From contig JABRVX010000020.1 in assembly GCA_039961735.1 (NCBI GenBank), positions 108,691 through 172,690 of the forward strand: a stretch of DNA of 64,000 bases. Reading direction: 5' to 3'. Shown piece after piece: positions 25,051-34,590 of this stretch (the first letter of the stretch is position 1; each line of letters starts with the position of its first letter). The notes beneath the pieces are model-generated. The model was not told the origin of the DNA and did not search any database. It worked only from the letters and a program-made list of their open reading frames with translations. This stretch comes from Fimbriimonadia bacterium. Lineage in GTDB: Bacteria > Armatimonadota > Fimbriimonadia > Fimbriimonadales > JABRVX01. Both the position numbers and the translations under genes were made by a program.

Positions 25051-26886
25051 TCAGTCGGCATTCCCGTCCTCATCCGATACCCGTACCGTAGTAGGCTGTG
25101 CAAACTGCTCCTCGTACAGGCGCCTGTACAGCCCACCTCTAGCCAACAGTGTCTCGTGCGTTCCTCGCTCGACGATGCGTCCCTGATCCATCACCAGGAT
25201 CTGGTCTGCGGCAAGAATCGTCGATAGTCTATGTGCGATTGCGAAGGTGGTTCGTCCCTTCATCAGCCCCGCGAGCGAAGCTTGGATGAGCCGCTCGGAA
25301 CGGGTATCCAGCGCGGAGGTCGCTTCGTCCAAGATGAGCACGCGTGGGTTCTTCAGGAGAGCGCGGGCGATGGCGAGGCGTTGTTTCTCGCCGCCGGAAA
25401 ACCTGTATCCACGTTCTCCTACCACGGTGTCGTAACCCTCCGGCAGGCTCGTGATGTGATCGTGTATGGCAGCCAGCCGACAAGCTTCCACCATCTCTTC
25501 GTCGGTAGCATCGGGCTTAGCTACGTGCAGATTCTCGCGTATTGTGGAGTGCAGTAGATAGGTCTCTTGAGTTACGGCTCCCACGATCTCCGCGAGGTCC
25601 TGCAACCTGATGTCGCGCACGTCGTGGCCGTCGAGAAGCACCTGTCCGCTGTCAGGATCGTAAAGCCGTGGAATGAAATATGTGAGGGTTGTTTTGCCGG
25701 CTCCTGACGGTCCGACCAAGGCGACCAGTTGTCCCGGCTCGGCTGTAAAGGAGATGTCCACTACGGCGTGACTGCGCACGCTCTCGTCATAGGAAAAGCA
25801 GACGTCGCGAAACTCGATCCTTCCCAGCACCGACTCCTTGGGCAACGCCACTGCGTTGGGTGACTCCTGCACATCGGGCTGGAGGTCGAGGTACTCGAAG
25901 ATACGCTCGAACAGCGCGAAGGAGCTGAGGATCTCCACCTGGATGTTCAGCAAGCCGGTTAGCGGGAAGAACATTCGCGTCTGCAGCGCCGTGAACGCTA
26001 CAAGCACTCCCACCGTTATGCTGGCATCGCCCCTCCACATCAGGTAACCCGCAAGCCAGTACACCAGCGCCGGAGCCAGCGATGTGATCAGGCGGATCAT
26101 GGCGAAAAACAGGTAGTTCACCAGTGTCATCTTGATCTGCCAACCCGCCAGTTTCCGATTCTCCTGATCGAACTTGCGTGTTAGTGTGTCCAGCCGACCG
26201 GTGGTCTTCGTCAACAGCACGCCTGATACCGAGAGCGTCTCCTGCATCATGGAGTTCAACTCGGCGGTTTGCTCCTGCGTGCCGCGTCGGACATTCTTAG
26301 CAAAGTCTCCTACCTTCGAGCCGATCACCGCAAACAGTGGGACCATTCCTACCGATAGCAGCGTGAGTCGCCAATCGAGAAGGAACATGGCGACTAGGGA
26401 GGTGATCACGATTGCCACGTTGGAGAGTGCATCGGTCACCGTGGTGCTGACGACGGTCTGAACTCCCTGCACGTCGCTGATGAGGCGTGTCTGTATCTCA
26501 CCTGTACGCGTGGCTGTGAAGAACCTCAGCGACATTGCCTGCAATCTAACGAACAGGTTGTTGCGAATGTCGCACATGATGTACTGCCCGATCAGCACGC
26601 TCCAATAGCCATAGAGCAACGTGACCCCGGCGGCGGCGATGGTGACGATGACGGTGAGTGCCGAAAAGATAGAGACCGTTCGGAGGTCGTTCCGCAGCAG
26701 CCCGTCATCTATGATGATCCGCAGGAAGTACGGAGGAAGCAGCCCCATCAGCACGCCCACTATCACCGCGATGAGGGTCAGGCCGACGCGGGCGCGGTAT
26801 GGTCGGAACAGGTCGACCACCCGGCGAACCGTCGCTCTGTTTACGCTTCGCTTTGGCTCCGTTTCGTCGCGGACGGGATGACTCAA
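25051..26886 (-). CDS. ABC exporter with fused membrane and ATPase domains
   Basis: 611 residues, probable TTG start. Six membrane helices in the first about 320 residues (exporter type I: VGLTLIAVIVGVLMGLLPPYF and so on), then a nucleotide-binding domain with Walker A GPSGAGKTT (about 392-400), Q-loop TQETYLLH, signature SGGEKQRLAIARALL, Walker B VLILDEATSALD and H-loop AIAHRLS. MsbA/LmrA-type half transporter that works as a homodimer; exports lipids, glycans or drugs. Substrate unknown. Confidence 0.92.
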   Translation of the reverse strand: MSHPVRDETEPKRSVNRATVRRVVDLFRPYRARVGLTLIAVIVGVLMGLLPPYFLRIIIDDGLLRNDLRTVSIFSALTVIVTIAAAGVTLLYGYWSVLIGQYIMCDIRNNLFVRLQAMSLRFFTATRTGEIQTRLISDVQGVQTVVSTTVTDALSNVAIVITSLVAMFLLDWRLTLLSVGMVPLFAVIGSKVGDFAKNVRRGTQEQTAELNSMMQETLSVSGVLLTKTTGRLDTLTRKFDQENRKLAGWQIKMTLVNYLFFAMIRLITSLAPALVYWLAGYLMWRGDASITVGVLVAFTALQTRMFFPLTGLLNIQVEILSSFALFERIFEYLDLQPDVQESPNAVALPKESVLGRIEFRDVCFSYDESVRSHAVVDISFTAEPGQLVALVGPSGAGKTTLTYFIPRLYDPDSGQVLLDGHDVRDIRLQDLAEIVGAVTQETYLLHSTIRENLHVAKPDATDEEMVEACRLAAIHDHITSLPEGYDTVVGERGYRFSGGEKQRLAIARALLKNPRVLILDEATSALDTRSERLIQASLAGLMKGRTTFAIAHRLSTILAADQILVMDQGRIVERGTHETLLARGGLYRRLYEEQFAQPTTVRVSDEDGNAD

Positions 26887-27191
26887 GTCAAAAACCTGCC
26901 TGCGGGCTATTCACATGGGATGCATCTCCAGTATGACAGGAGCGAAGAGGGTGATGTTGGGGTGGAAGCCAAAGCCCTGGTTGCCGCAGGACCGCCGGCA
27001 GGTGGCACAAAGCGCAGGGCGGGTGAGCCGAGTCTCTTACAGAGCCGCCGTCCCGAGATGGCGCAACGCAAGGCGCGTGTCGGCTCGACCCGCCTACGTC
27101 CGAATAGGATCGCACCAAATCGAACAACCCGTTGTCGGCAGACGGCCATATCGGTTGTAGGACAAGGACCCAACCGGGGCACACGGGGCCG
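26887..27191. other. 305-base region without a gene
   Basis: Between two minus-strand genes. Short open frames on both strands lack coding character and start signals. No promoter or terminator stands out. Confidence 0.35.
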
Positions 27192-27821
27192 CTAGCCGAG
27201 GCCGTGCGTCAGCGCGTAGCGCGTAAGATCGGCGTTGGTCCGCGCGCCCAGCTTGGCCAATACGCGTGCTCGATAAGTGCTCACCGTTTTCGTACTCAGC
27301 GACAGCTCGGCGGCGATCTCCGTCACCGTCTTTCCCTTGGCCAGCATCTCCAGCACCTGGAACTCCCGGTCGGACAGCAGCTCGTGTGGCGCGCGATCTC
27401 TCGCGGATACCAAATGGTCGGCAAGTAGTTGTCCGACCTCTTCGGTGATGTACCTCTCCCCAACGTACGCCTTCCGGATCGCATGAAGGATGACCGTAGG
27501 TTCGACCGACTTTCCAAGATATGCGTAAGCGCCCGCCTGAATGACACGAACTGCGTACTGCGACTCGGGGTGAATGCTGAGTACTACGATGGGCAGCCCG
27601 GGTCTGAGACTCCGAAGCTCGCGCAGCGCTTCCAGGCCTGCGGATCCCGGCATAGACAGGTCCACGAGTGCCACGTCGCACGCCACCTGTCTGGCGAGTT
27701 GGAGCAGCTCTTGTGCAGTTGCAGCCTCGCCTGCGACCGTCATGTCGCCTGCCGCCAGCAGAATGCGCCGCAACCCCTCGCGGACCACAGCATGATCATC
27801 CGCGATCAGCACCCGGATCAT
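27192..27821 (-). CDS. NarL/LuxR-type response regulator
   Basis: 209 residues. Receiver domain with acidic pocket IADDH, phosphoacceptor Asp 54 in VDLSMPG and Lys in LGKSVEP; C-terminal GerE helix-turn-helix (LSDREFQVLEMLAKGKTVTEIAAELSLSTKTVSTYRARVL). The start overlaps the last 4 bases of the kinase gene (ATGA-type overlap), so the pair is a translationally coupled two-component system. The target genes are not evident; the ABC exporter directly downstream is a candidate. Confidence 0.94.
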   Translation of the reverse strand: MIRVLIADDHAVVREGLRRILLAAGDMTVAGEAATAQELLQLARQVACDVALVDLSMPGSAGLEALRELRSLRPGLPIVVLSIHPESQYAVRVIQAGAYAYLGKSVEPTVILHAIRKAYVGERYITEEVGQLLADHLVSARDRAPHELLSDREFQVLEMLAKGKTVTEIAAELSLSTKTVSTYRARVLAKLGARTNADLTRYALTHGLG

Positions 27822-28918
27822 TGCGCCGTTCCCTCAGCTAGAGGAACCGTCAGCCTAACGCGCGTTCCCACACCCCGACGCGATATCACGCGTAGCTTGC
27901 CACCCAGTTCCAGGGCCCGCTCCTGCATCCCGGCCACACCAAATACACCGGTTCGCCGTCGCCCCTCGGAAAAACCCGTCCCGTTGTCCCGCACCTCCAT
28001 AATAAGCCGGCCTCCCCGAGTGCTCAATGCGATTTCCACCTCCGTCGCATTGGCGTGCCGCACAACGTTCGTGAGGCTCTCCTGGAGGATGCGGAATGCC
28101 GCAGTCGCGACGTGTACAGGCAACTCCGGCGTTTCGCCGGACATTGTCGCCCGGCACCTGATGCCCGTCCGTCGTTCGACGTCTTGTGCGATCCATCCGA
28201 TCGCGGCTCCCAGGCCGAGGTCATCTAGGATGGCCGGGCGGAGGTAGGAGCAGAGCTGCCGAACTGACGTGATCGTCTGATCGACGAGCCCTAGCATGGA
28301 CCGGATCCGTGCTGTGCCGAGATCGGCATCCGGCGTGCGCTCCGCAAGCCAGTGAAGGTCCAGCTTTAGGGCCGTGAGCGCCTGTCCCAACTCATCGTGT
28401 AGCTCGCGAGCGATTCGGGTTCTCTCTTCCTCGCGCACTTTCTGGAGGTGCTGAGCCAAATCACGAAGACGTTCCGCAAGCGAACGATGCTGCTCCTCGC
28501 TCTTGCGCAGCTCCGACTCGACCGCTTTCAACGCGGTGATGTCTACGGACGTTCCTTGGATGATCTCACCCTCGTTGCCCGAGTCGTACACCAAGCTAAC
28601 ATTCTCTAGAACCGTGACCTTCTGCCCGTCTTTGCGTCGAAGGGTCAGCTCGAAGTTCTGCAGCGATCCGCGTGTGCGCAGCGTTTTCAGAAACGAGTTA
28701 CGTGCACGCTCGCTCGGGTAGAGGTCGGCGGCATTCACCTCCTTCATCTCCTCGGACGAAGCGTAGCCGAGCATCCGAGCAAAGGAGTCGTTGCAGTAGA
28801 GAATGCGGCCGTCCAGCGACGTCCGGTAAATCCCCGCTAGGTTCTCGTCCACGATCTGCCGAAGCCACTCGGCATCCCTTGCCGCTGGCGCCTTACTCTT
28901 GCCCGTGCTACCGCTCAT
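27818..28918 (-). CDS. PAS-domain sensor histidine kinase (HisKA_3 type)
   Basis: 366 residues from ATG 28918 with GGAG 8 bases upstream (GTG 28927 is an alternative). One PAS domain (residues about 20-130: LAGIYRTSLDGRILYCNDSFARMLGY, ending GTSVDIT), coiled coil, HisKA_3 with the phosphorylated His 174 in RIARELHDELGQALTAL, then the HATPase region (ILQESLTNVVRHANA N-box; NGTGF; GVFGVAGMQERA). No membrane segments, so a cytoplasmic signal, perhaps redox or ligand, is sensed through PAS. Cognate regulator at 27192-27821. Confidence 0.93.
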   Translation of the reverse strand: MSGSTGKSKAPAARDAEWLRQIVDENLAGIYRTSLDGRILYCNDSFARMLGYASSEEMKEVNAADLYPSERARNSFLKTLRTRGSLQNFELTLRRKDGQKVTVLENVSLVYDSGNEGEIIQGTSVDITALKAVESELRKSEEQHRSLAERLRDLAQHLQKVREEERTRIARELHDELGQALTALKLDLHWLAERTPDADLGTARIRSMLGLVDQTITSVRQLCSYLRPAILDDLGLGAAIGWIAQDVERRTGIRCRATMSGETPELPVHVATAAFRILQESLTNVVRHANATEVEIALSTRGGRLIMEVRDNGTGFSEGRRRTGVFGVAGMQERALELGGKLRVISRRGVGTRVRLTVPLAEGTAQ

Positions 28919-29011
28919 GATCTGCACTCCGCCTCACAATAGTATACAGGGCGAGTGGCGAGTCGCCTTGCTCCGCGGCACTTCGAACGCTGCAGGGTGT
29001 ATACATACCGC

Positions 29012-29767
29012 GTGGATATGCTGGCTTTGCGCGAGACGGGATTCACTCTCGCGCTTGGTGGCGGTGGGGCGTTGGGGTTTGCGCATATCGGCGTGCTGCG
29101 TGAGATGGAGGCTCGGGATCTGAAGCCCCGAGCGGTCGCGGGCACCAGTATGGGTGCCATCGTTGCTGCAACGTGGGCGTTGCTCGGGCCCGACGCGCTG
29201 AACGACATCCCCCGCCTTGCGTCCGAATCCGCGTTCTGGCTCGCCGTGCTGAGCAGGGGCTGGACCGTGCGGAGGCAGCTCCGACGGGTGTTCGGCGAAG
29301 CCACTCTCGGTGATTGCCACGTGCCGGTGGTCGTGTGCGCCGCACCCGTGAACGATCCCTCGCAACCGCTGTATCTCGATGACCCAAAACTGTCTGTATG
29401 GCAAGCGCTCGCCGCTTCGTGTTCGCTTCCTCTTGCGTTCTCGCCCGTGCGAGTCGGTGGGCAGAGGCTGATGGATGGCGGCAGCGCGGACAACCTGCCC
29501 TGCGCGGCGCTGCGCCGCTTCGGGCTGCCCGTCATGGGCATCGAGCTGGGGTTCCTACACGGGGCGCTGCGGGACGATAGGGAGCCGCGGAGACGCTGGA
29601 TCAAGATGCTTGCCAGGCGAGGGCTCTGTGCCAGGTACCGCGACCTGGGGGATTTCCTTCTGCAGCCGAAACTGGGCGGCCTTACGCCGCAGAGCTTCGG
29701 AGCGGCAGACAGGATAGTGAAAGCGGGGGTAGAGTGCGTGAGTGAGGCGTCGGGGAGGGGGCCTTAA
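29012..29767 (+). CDS. Patatin-like phospholipase / lysophospholipase
   Basis: About 251 residues from GTG 29012 (ATG 29018 and GTG 28955 also in frame). Oxyanion glycines LALGGGGALGFAHIGVL, nucleophile Ser in GTSMGAI and catalytic Asp in MDGGSADNLP. RssA-like single-domain patatins hydrolyse acyl esters; some regulate other systems. Cytoplasmic by prediction. Divergent from the histidine kinase gene. Confidence 0.87.
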   Translation: MDMLALRETGFTLALGGGGALGFAHIGVLREMEARDLKPRAVAGTSMGAIVAATWALLGPDALNDIPRLASESAFWLAVLSRGWTVRRQLRRVFGEATLGDCHVPVVVCAAPVNDPSQPLYLDDPKLSVWQALAASCSLPLAFSPVRVGGQRLMDGGSADNLPCAALRRFGLPVMGIELGFLHGALRDDREPRRRWIKMLARRGLCARYRDLGDFLLQPKLGGLTPQSFGAADRIVKAGVECVSEASGRGP

Positions 29768-29901
29768 CGCAAAACAGCGGCCCTTGCCGCTACGGAATAA
29801 GGTGGAGCCGCATCCGTGCGGCTTCCCTCGTTCCCACCATCCTTGGTGTCCACATGCTATTCTAGCAGGCTCCGATTCCTCCTGTCAACCCCGAGGGTCT
29901 T

Positions 29902-29931
29902 TTGGGAGAATCGGCGTCCGCGTGCTATACT
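29902..29931 (+). promoter_or_regulatory. Promoter of purF
   Basis: TTGGGA (29902-29907), 18 bases, TATACT (29926-29931), with an extended TG at -15. The predicted start of transcription is near 29938, so translation must begin downstream of it. Confidence 0.6.
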
Positions 29932-29974
29932 CGAGACCCCTAGTCCAATCGCGCCACCGAGGGGAGGAAAGGCG

Positions 29975-31438
29975 ATCATAGTCGAGCCACTGGACCTCGA
30001 TCATCCCAAAGAGGAGTGCGGCATCTTCGCCATGTACTCCCGCGCATCCGACGCAGCCCGCCTCGCCTTCTTCGGCCTGTTCAACCTGCAGCATCGAGGG
30101 CAAGAGAGTGCCGGCATCGCAGCATCCGATGGCCGCACGATCCGTATGTTCAAGGGTATGGGGCTGGTCACGCAGGTTTTCAACGAGGAGACCCTCGCAG
30201 GCCTCAAGGGGCACATCGCCGTCGGGCATACCCGCTATTCGACCACCGGCTCCAGCGTAGTGCAGAACGCCCAGCCCATCTTCTGCGCGAGTAGAGTCGG
30301 CTCCATCGCCGTGGTGCACAACGGCAACCTGATCAACGCCCATTCCCTGCGCCTCGAGCTCCAGGCCAAAGGCATCGAGTTCGACTCGACCAGCGACAGC
30401 GAGGTAATCGCAAAACTGATCATGCACTCGGACGAGCAGAGCATCGGACGTGCGGTCATTCGAACCGTCGAGCGACTCGAGGGCGCCTTCTCGCTCGTCA
30501 TCCTCACGCCGACGCAGCTCATTGGCGTGCGCGACCCGAACGGCATCCGGCCGCTGTCCATAGGCAAGACGGAGGGCGACTGGGTGCTCGCTTCAGAATC
30601 GTGCGCGTTCGGCCCCGTGCGCGCTAAGCTGGTACGCGACGTGCGCCCTGGCGAAGTTATCGTCATCAGCGAAAACGGCCTGCGCAGCGTGCGGAGCGGC
30701 ATGCCTAGTCGAGACCGGCTATGCGTGTTCGAGGCCATCTACTTCGCTCGGCCCGACAGCGTGATGGGGGGGCACCTCCTCCACCGAGCAAGGCAGCGGA
30801 TGGGAGCGCGTTTGGCCGAGGAACACCCCGCCGAGGCCGACATGGTAGTGCCAGTGCCCGACACCGGGGTCCCTGCTGCCATCGGCTTCAGCAGGCAGTC
30901 GGGCATCCCGTTCCAGGAGGCCCTCATCAAGAGCCGTTACATCCACCGCACGTTCATCGAACCGGAGCAGCGGATGCGTGCGATGGGCGTTCGCCTAAAG
31001 CTGAACCCGCTGGTCGAGTACATAGAAGGCAAACGCATCGTGCTGGTGGACGACAGCATCGTGAGGGGTACGACGACGGGACAAATCGTGCGCCTGGTGC
31101 GCGAAGCGGGTGCCGCCGAAGTGCACCTGCGCATCACCGCTCCACCCATCCGCCACCCCTGCTACTACGGGATTGACATGGCCACGCATAAGGAGTTGAT
31201 CGCCGCCAACCATACCGTCGACGAGATTTGTGCAAAGCTAGGCGCAGACACGTTGGGCTACCTCAGCGTCGAGGGGCTGATAGATGCGGTGGGAGACGGG
31301 CCTGGCCTGCACTGCACCGCCTGCTTTACTGGCGATTACCCCGTACCCATCCCGCGCGAGAAGCTGGTGGCAAAGGATATGTTCGAGAAGGTTCGCGAGG
31401 ATCGGCGAACGCTCGTGCAGGCCGCACGAGAGGGCTGA
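29975..31438 (+). CDS. purF: Amidophosphoribosyltransferase PurF, with apparent AUC start
   Basis: 487 residues if translation begins at ATC 29975. First step of purine synthesis: glutamine amide transfer to PRPP. Ntn-type glutaminase Cys in KEECGIFAMYS, GHTRYSTTG, and the PRTase motif VLVDDSIVRGTTTG; C-terminal FTGDYPV. The frame is open upstream to GTG 29816, but that start lies before the promoter at 29902-29931. The only Shine-Dalgarno, GGAGG at 29963-29967, sits exactly 7 bases before ATC; no ATG/GTG/TTG occurs between it and the conserved Cys. A 14-residue propeptide fits the family. Either a rare AUC start or a sequence error. purM follows after 2 bases. Confidence 0.9.
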   Translation: MIVEPLDLDHPKEECGIFAMYSRASDAARLAFFGLFNLQHRGQESAGIAASDGRTIRMFKGMGLVTQVFNEETLAGLKGHIAVGHTRYSTTGSSVVQNAQPIFCASRVGSIAVVHNGNLINAHSLRLELQAKGIEFDSTSDSEVIAKLIMHSDEQSIGRAVIRTVERLEGAFSLVILTPTQLIGVRDPNGIRPLSIGKTEGDWVLASESCAFGPVRAKLVRDVRPGEVIVISENGLRSVRSGMPSRDRLCVFEAIYFARPDSVMGGHLLHRARQRMGARLAEEHPAEADMVVPVPDTGVPAAIGFSRQSGIPFQEALIKSRYIHRTFIEPEQRMRAMGVRLKLNPLVEYIEGKRIVLVDDSIVRGTTTGQIVRLVREAGAAEVHLRITAPPIRHPCYYGIDMATHKELIAANHTVDEICAKLGADTLGYLSVEGLIDAVGDGPGLHCTACFTGDYPVPIPREKLVAKDMFEKVREDRRTLVQAAREG

Positions 31439-31440
31439 GG

Positions 31441-32487
31441 TTGGACAAGGTAAGAGACTATGCCGCCGCCGGAGTGGACATTTCCCGCGCACAAGAAAGC
31501 CTTGCTCTGGCCAAAGACCTGATCCGCAGCACGCATACCCCGAACGTGCTCTCCGATGTTGGGGAGTTCGGCGGCATGTACCTCGCGAGCTTTCCAGGCA
31601 TCGAAGAGCCCGTCCTCGTGGCCAGCATCGATGGGGTCGGCACGAAGACAAGTTTGGCGGTCACCCCGCAGCACTTCGAGGGGATCGGCGCGGACATCGT
31701 GAATCACTGCGTCAACGACATTCTTGCACAGGGTGCACGACCGCTTTTCTTCTTGGACTACTTCGGCGCCTCCAAGATCGAGCCGCAAGCGTTCCAATGT
31801 GTGCTGAAGGGCGTTGCGGCGGCGTGCAAGGCCGTGGGCTGCGCGTTACTCGGGGGAGAGACGGCGGAGATGCCGGACGTGTACTCCGGCGGGGCGTTCG
31901 AGCTGGCGGGATGCATCGTAGGTGTGGTATCTAAGGCAGCACGGCTTCCGAGGCCCGACGTCCGGCCGGGGGACGCTCTGATAGCGCTCGGCAGCACCGG
32001 ACTTCACACGAATGGCTACACACTCGCCCGACGCGTGCTGTTCGAGACCCTCGCGCTTTCGCCCGACGAGCCGCATTCCGCGCTCGGCGTCACGCCCAGA
32101 CAGGCCCTGCTCGCCACCCATCGCTGCTATCTCGCATCGGTGTCTCCCCTGCTCGGACATGCAGGACCGGTGAAAGGCATCGCACACATTACCGGTGGCG
32201 GGCTGGTGGACAATGTGCCCCGCATGCTGCCCGCCGGCTTCGCAGCATACGTAGATCGCAGCACCTGGAAGGAACCGGCCCTGTTCGGCCTGATCCGCAC
32301 AGGCGGTGTGAGCGACAGCGAAATGCTCCACGTGTTCAACCTTGGTGTGGGTTTGGTCATGGTTGTCGAGCGTGCCGAGAGCGACTCGGTCCTGGCAACT
32401 CTGCGTGCTGCAGGCGACGAAGCCTGGCAGATCGGCGAGGTTGTGTCGGGAGAGTGCGAGGTTCGCTTCGGCCCCGGCCCCCCCTGA
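31441..32487 (+). CDS. purM: Phosphoribosylformylglycinamidine cyclo-ligase (AIR synthetase)
   Basis: 348 residues from TTG 31441, two bases after the purF stop. Conserved: YAAAGVDISRAQESL, SIDGVGTKTSLA, HCVNDILAQGARPLFFLDYFG, LGGETAEMPDVY, GSTGLHTNGYTLAR and HITGGGLVDNVPRMLP. Converts FGAM to AIR with ATP in purine synthesis, cytosolic. Gene order purF-purM is a common purine operon layout. C-terminal VVSGECEVRFGPG is slightly shorter than average. Confidence 0.93.
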   Translation: MDKVRDYAAAGVDISRAQESLALAKDLIRSTHTPNVLSDVGEFGGMYLASFPGIEEPVLVASIDGVGTKTSLAVTPQHFEGIGADIVNHCVNDILAQGARPLFFLDYFGASKIEPQAFQCVLKGVAAACKAVGCALLGGETAEMPDVYSGGAFELAGCIVGVVSKAARLPRPDVRPGDALIALGSTGLHTNGYTLARRVLFETLALSPDEPHSALGVTPRQALLATHRCYLASVSPLLGHAGPVKGIAHITGGGLVDNVPRMLPAGFAAYVDRSTWKEPALFGLIRTGGVSDSEMLHVFNLGVGLVMVVERAESDSVLATLRAAGDEAWQIGEVVSGECEVRFGPGPP

Positions 32488-32585
32488 TATCCTACTGAGC
32501 CACTCAACCCCGTAACCCCACGGGCGCCCGAGGACCAGTCAGAGTGGAACCTGCAAGGTAGAGCGTAGGGGACCTGCGCGCGTGG

Positions 32586-34337
32586 TTGGGTGACTTGGCG
32601 AGGTTGGGAGAGAGACTTTACCGGGGATTCGGGCGGTGGCCGTTTCACACCAGGGTGAGAGGGCTCCTGTTCTTTGCCGTGCTCGCGGCGCTCATCTGCC
32701 AGTTCCTCGTGTTGCGGCAGTTCGGAGCTGCTCAAATGCAGCGCGAGGCAAAACTCGAGGCAGAACACAGCTTCAGGCAGGCGCAGCGCGGCATGTCTAT
32801 CAGCCTCCGAGCAGTCGAGGACCTCGCCCTCGATGCAGCTATACGGCCGAGCCTGTTCGCAGCTGTCCGAGCAGGGGATGGCGACTGGCTCACCAAGAAC
32901 CTGCTGACGCTGCCCTGGCGAGTCGAGCCGACGGTTATGCTCGTGCACTCGCCGTCTGCCGGGATGACGTGGTCGCACGGTCCACTGTCCGAGGAGGCAC
33001 TGCGGAACCCGCTACGACTACCCGGAGTGGAGCGCGCTCTCGAGGGAGCCCATTCCTCCGGGTTCTTCCGATTGAACGGCAGGCTCGCAGCGGTCAGTGC
33101 GGCTCCCATCCGACCCGCTAGCCAGGACTTACCTGCTGTCGGCGTCATCTTCATCGCACGGTATGTGGACCAGGAGATGCTGGAGGTCGTCTCTGATGTC
33201 ACCGGCTACTCCATGGCTCTGCTCTCGGGCGGGCACTACGTGGCGTCCGGTCCGCAGTCCGACAAACTCAAGCCGAGCCAACTGGAGTTGTGGCGCGATC
33301 GGCAAGGTGTCGAGAATTGTTCGCAGTGTCCAGCAGGCTCGTACGTAGCCTTCGGTCCGATTCTGGACTCCGAAGGAAACCGGGTTGGCACGCTCGCCGT
33401 GCTTCGGCTGTCCTCCGGCTTCGCCCTGTTCTCAGCGTTCGGAAGACTTGTCACCGTTGCATCGCTTTTTCTGTCCGTGCTCCTTGCAGCCGTCATCGGC
33501 ATCCGCATCGGGGCGATGGTGAATCGACCGCTGATGGCCAGCGCCGACACCGCGCGCAGCGTAGCCGAAGGGAATCTCTCTGCCAGGATGGAGACGAACG
33601 GTACGGGAGACGCCTTCGACGTGTTCGCGCAGAGCTTCAATGCGATGGCAGACGAACTCTCCGCCGCCTTCACCGAGTTGGAAGACCAGAAGGCAGAGAT
33701 CTCTGCACAGCTCGACACCTTCCAGGCGCTCAACGAGGAGATGGCGGACTACAGCGTCGAAGTGCAGACGCTGAGCGAGCAACTGCAATGGCAGAACTCC
33801 CAGCTAGAGACACTGAACGAGCGCCTGCGGCAGATGGCCCACACCGATGGGCTCACCGGCCTCATCAACCATCGCAGCTTTCACGACAAGCTCGCGGAAG
33901 CATTCGGCATTGCCACACGCCACGGCACCCCCCTAAGCCTCGTGATGATAGACGTGGACCACTTCAAGCAGTTCAACGACCGTCACGGGCATCCGGGCGG
34001 CGACGAGGCTCTCCGCGAGGTGGCGGCACTGCTTAAGAGACTCGCGCGAGAAACGGACACTTGCGCACGATACGGAGGCGAGGAGTTCGCGGTCATCCTA
34101 CCGCACACCGATATCCAAGGCGCAGTCGCCTTCGCCGAGCGAGCACGCGAGGCAGCACACAAGCTAAAACTGTTCGGAACTCCAATCACCATCAGCCTAG
34201 GAGTAGCGAGCCTCGGGCCCGGCATCAAGACCCCCGGCGACCTGGTTGCTCAGGCCGACGCGGCGCTCTACGATGCCAAGCGCTCCGGCCGCGACAGGGT
34301 GTGCCTCGCCACCACGCACGACCGGCTCTCGGCATGA
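32586..34337 (+). CDS. Membrane diguanylate cyclase (sensor-HAMP-coiled coil-GGDEF)
   Basis: 583 residues; TTG start is provisional. Membrane helix near 27-46, a periplasmic sensory domain of about 240 residues resembling CHASE4/dCache (GVIFIARYVDQEMLEVVSDVTGY), second helix near 285-310, HAMP, coiled coil (LNEEMADYSVEVQTLSEQLQ), then GGDEF with GGEEF at 497-501. An RxxD inhibitory I-site (R488-D491) lies five residues before GG, so product feedback is expected. Makes c-di-GMP. A promoter and tRNA-Ile follow. Confidence 0.92.
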   Translation: MGDLARLGERLYRGFGRWPFHTRVRGLLFFAVLAALICQFLVLRQFGAAQMQREAKLEAEHSFRQAQRGMSISLRAVEDLALDAAIRPSLFAAVRAGDGDWLTKNLLTLPWRVEPTVMLVHSPSAGMTWSHGPLSEEALRNPLRLPGVERALEGAHSSGFFRLNGRLAAVSAAPIRPASQDLPAVGVIFIARYVDQEMLEVVSDVTGYSMALLSGGHYVASGPQSDKLKPSQLELWRDRQGVENCSQCPAGSYVAFGPILDSEGNRVGTLAVLRLSSGFALFSAFGRLVTVASLFLSVLLAAVIGIRIGAMVNRPLMASADTARSVAEGNLSARMETNGTGDAFDVFAQSFNAMADELSAAFTELEDQKAEISAQLDTFQALNEEMADYSVEVQTLSEQLQWQNSQLETLNERLRQMAHTDGLTGLINHRSFHDKLAEAFGIATRHGTPLSLVMIDVDHFKQFNDRHGHPGGDEALREVAALLKRLARETDTCARYGGEEFAVILPHTDIQGAVAFAERAREAAHKLKLFGTPITISLGVASLGPGIKTPGDLVAQADAALYDAKRSGRDRVCLATTHDRLSA

Positions 34338-34435
34338 GATGGGTAGACTTTCACCATGACCCGAGAGATGAAGTGGTGGCAGAGCTTCTGTCAGTCGGCG
34401 GCTAACCCGTATGCCCTGTCAGCCTCACCCACCTC

Positions 34436-34464
34436 TTGCGACGCACCGGAGTGCCGAGTATAAT
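34436..34464 (+). promoter_or_regulatory. Sigma-70 promoter of tRNA-Ile
   Basis: TTGCGA (34436-34441), 17 bases, TATAAT (34459-34464); the tRNA starts 12 bases after the -10. Confidence 0.8.
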
Positions 34465-34475
34465 GAGTGTCCTGT

Positions 34476-34552
<77 letters not shown>

Positions 34553-34590
34553 GCTTCGCTAGCAGTCCCGCCGCGCGACGGGCTGCGGTT

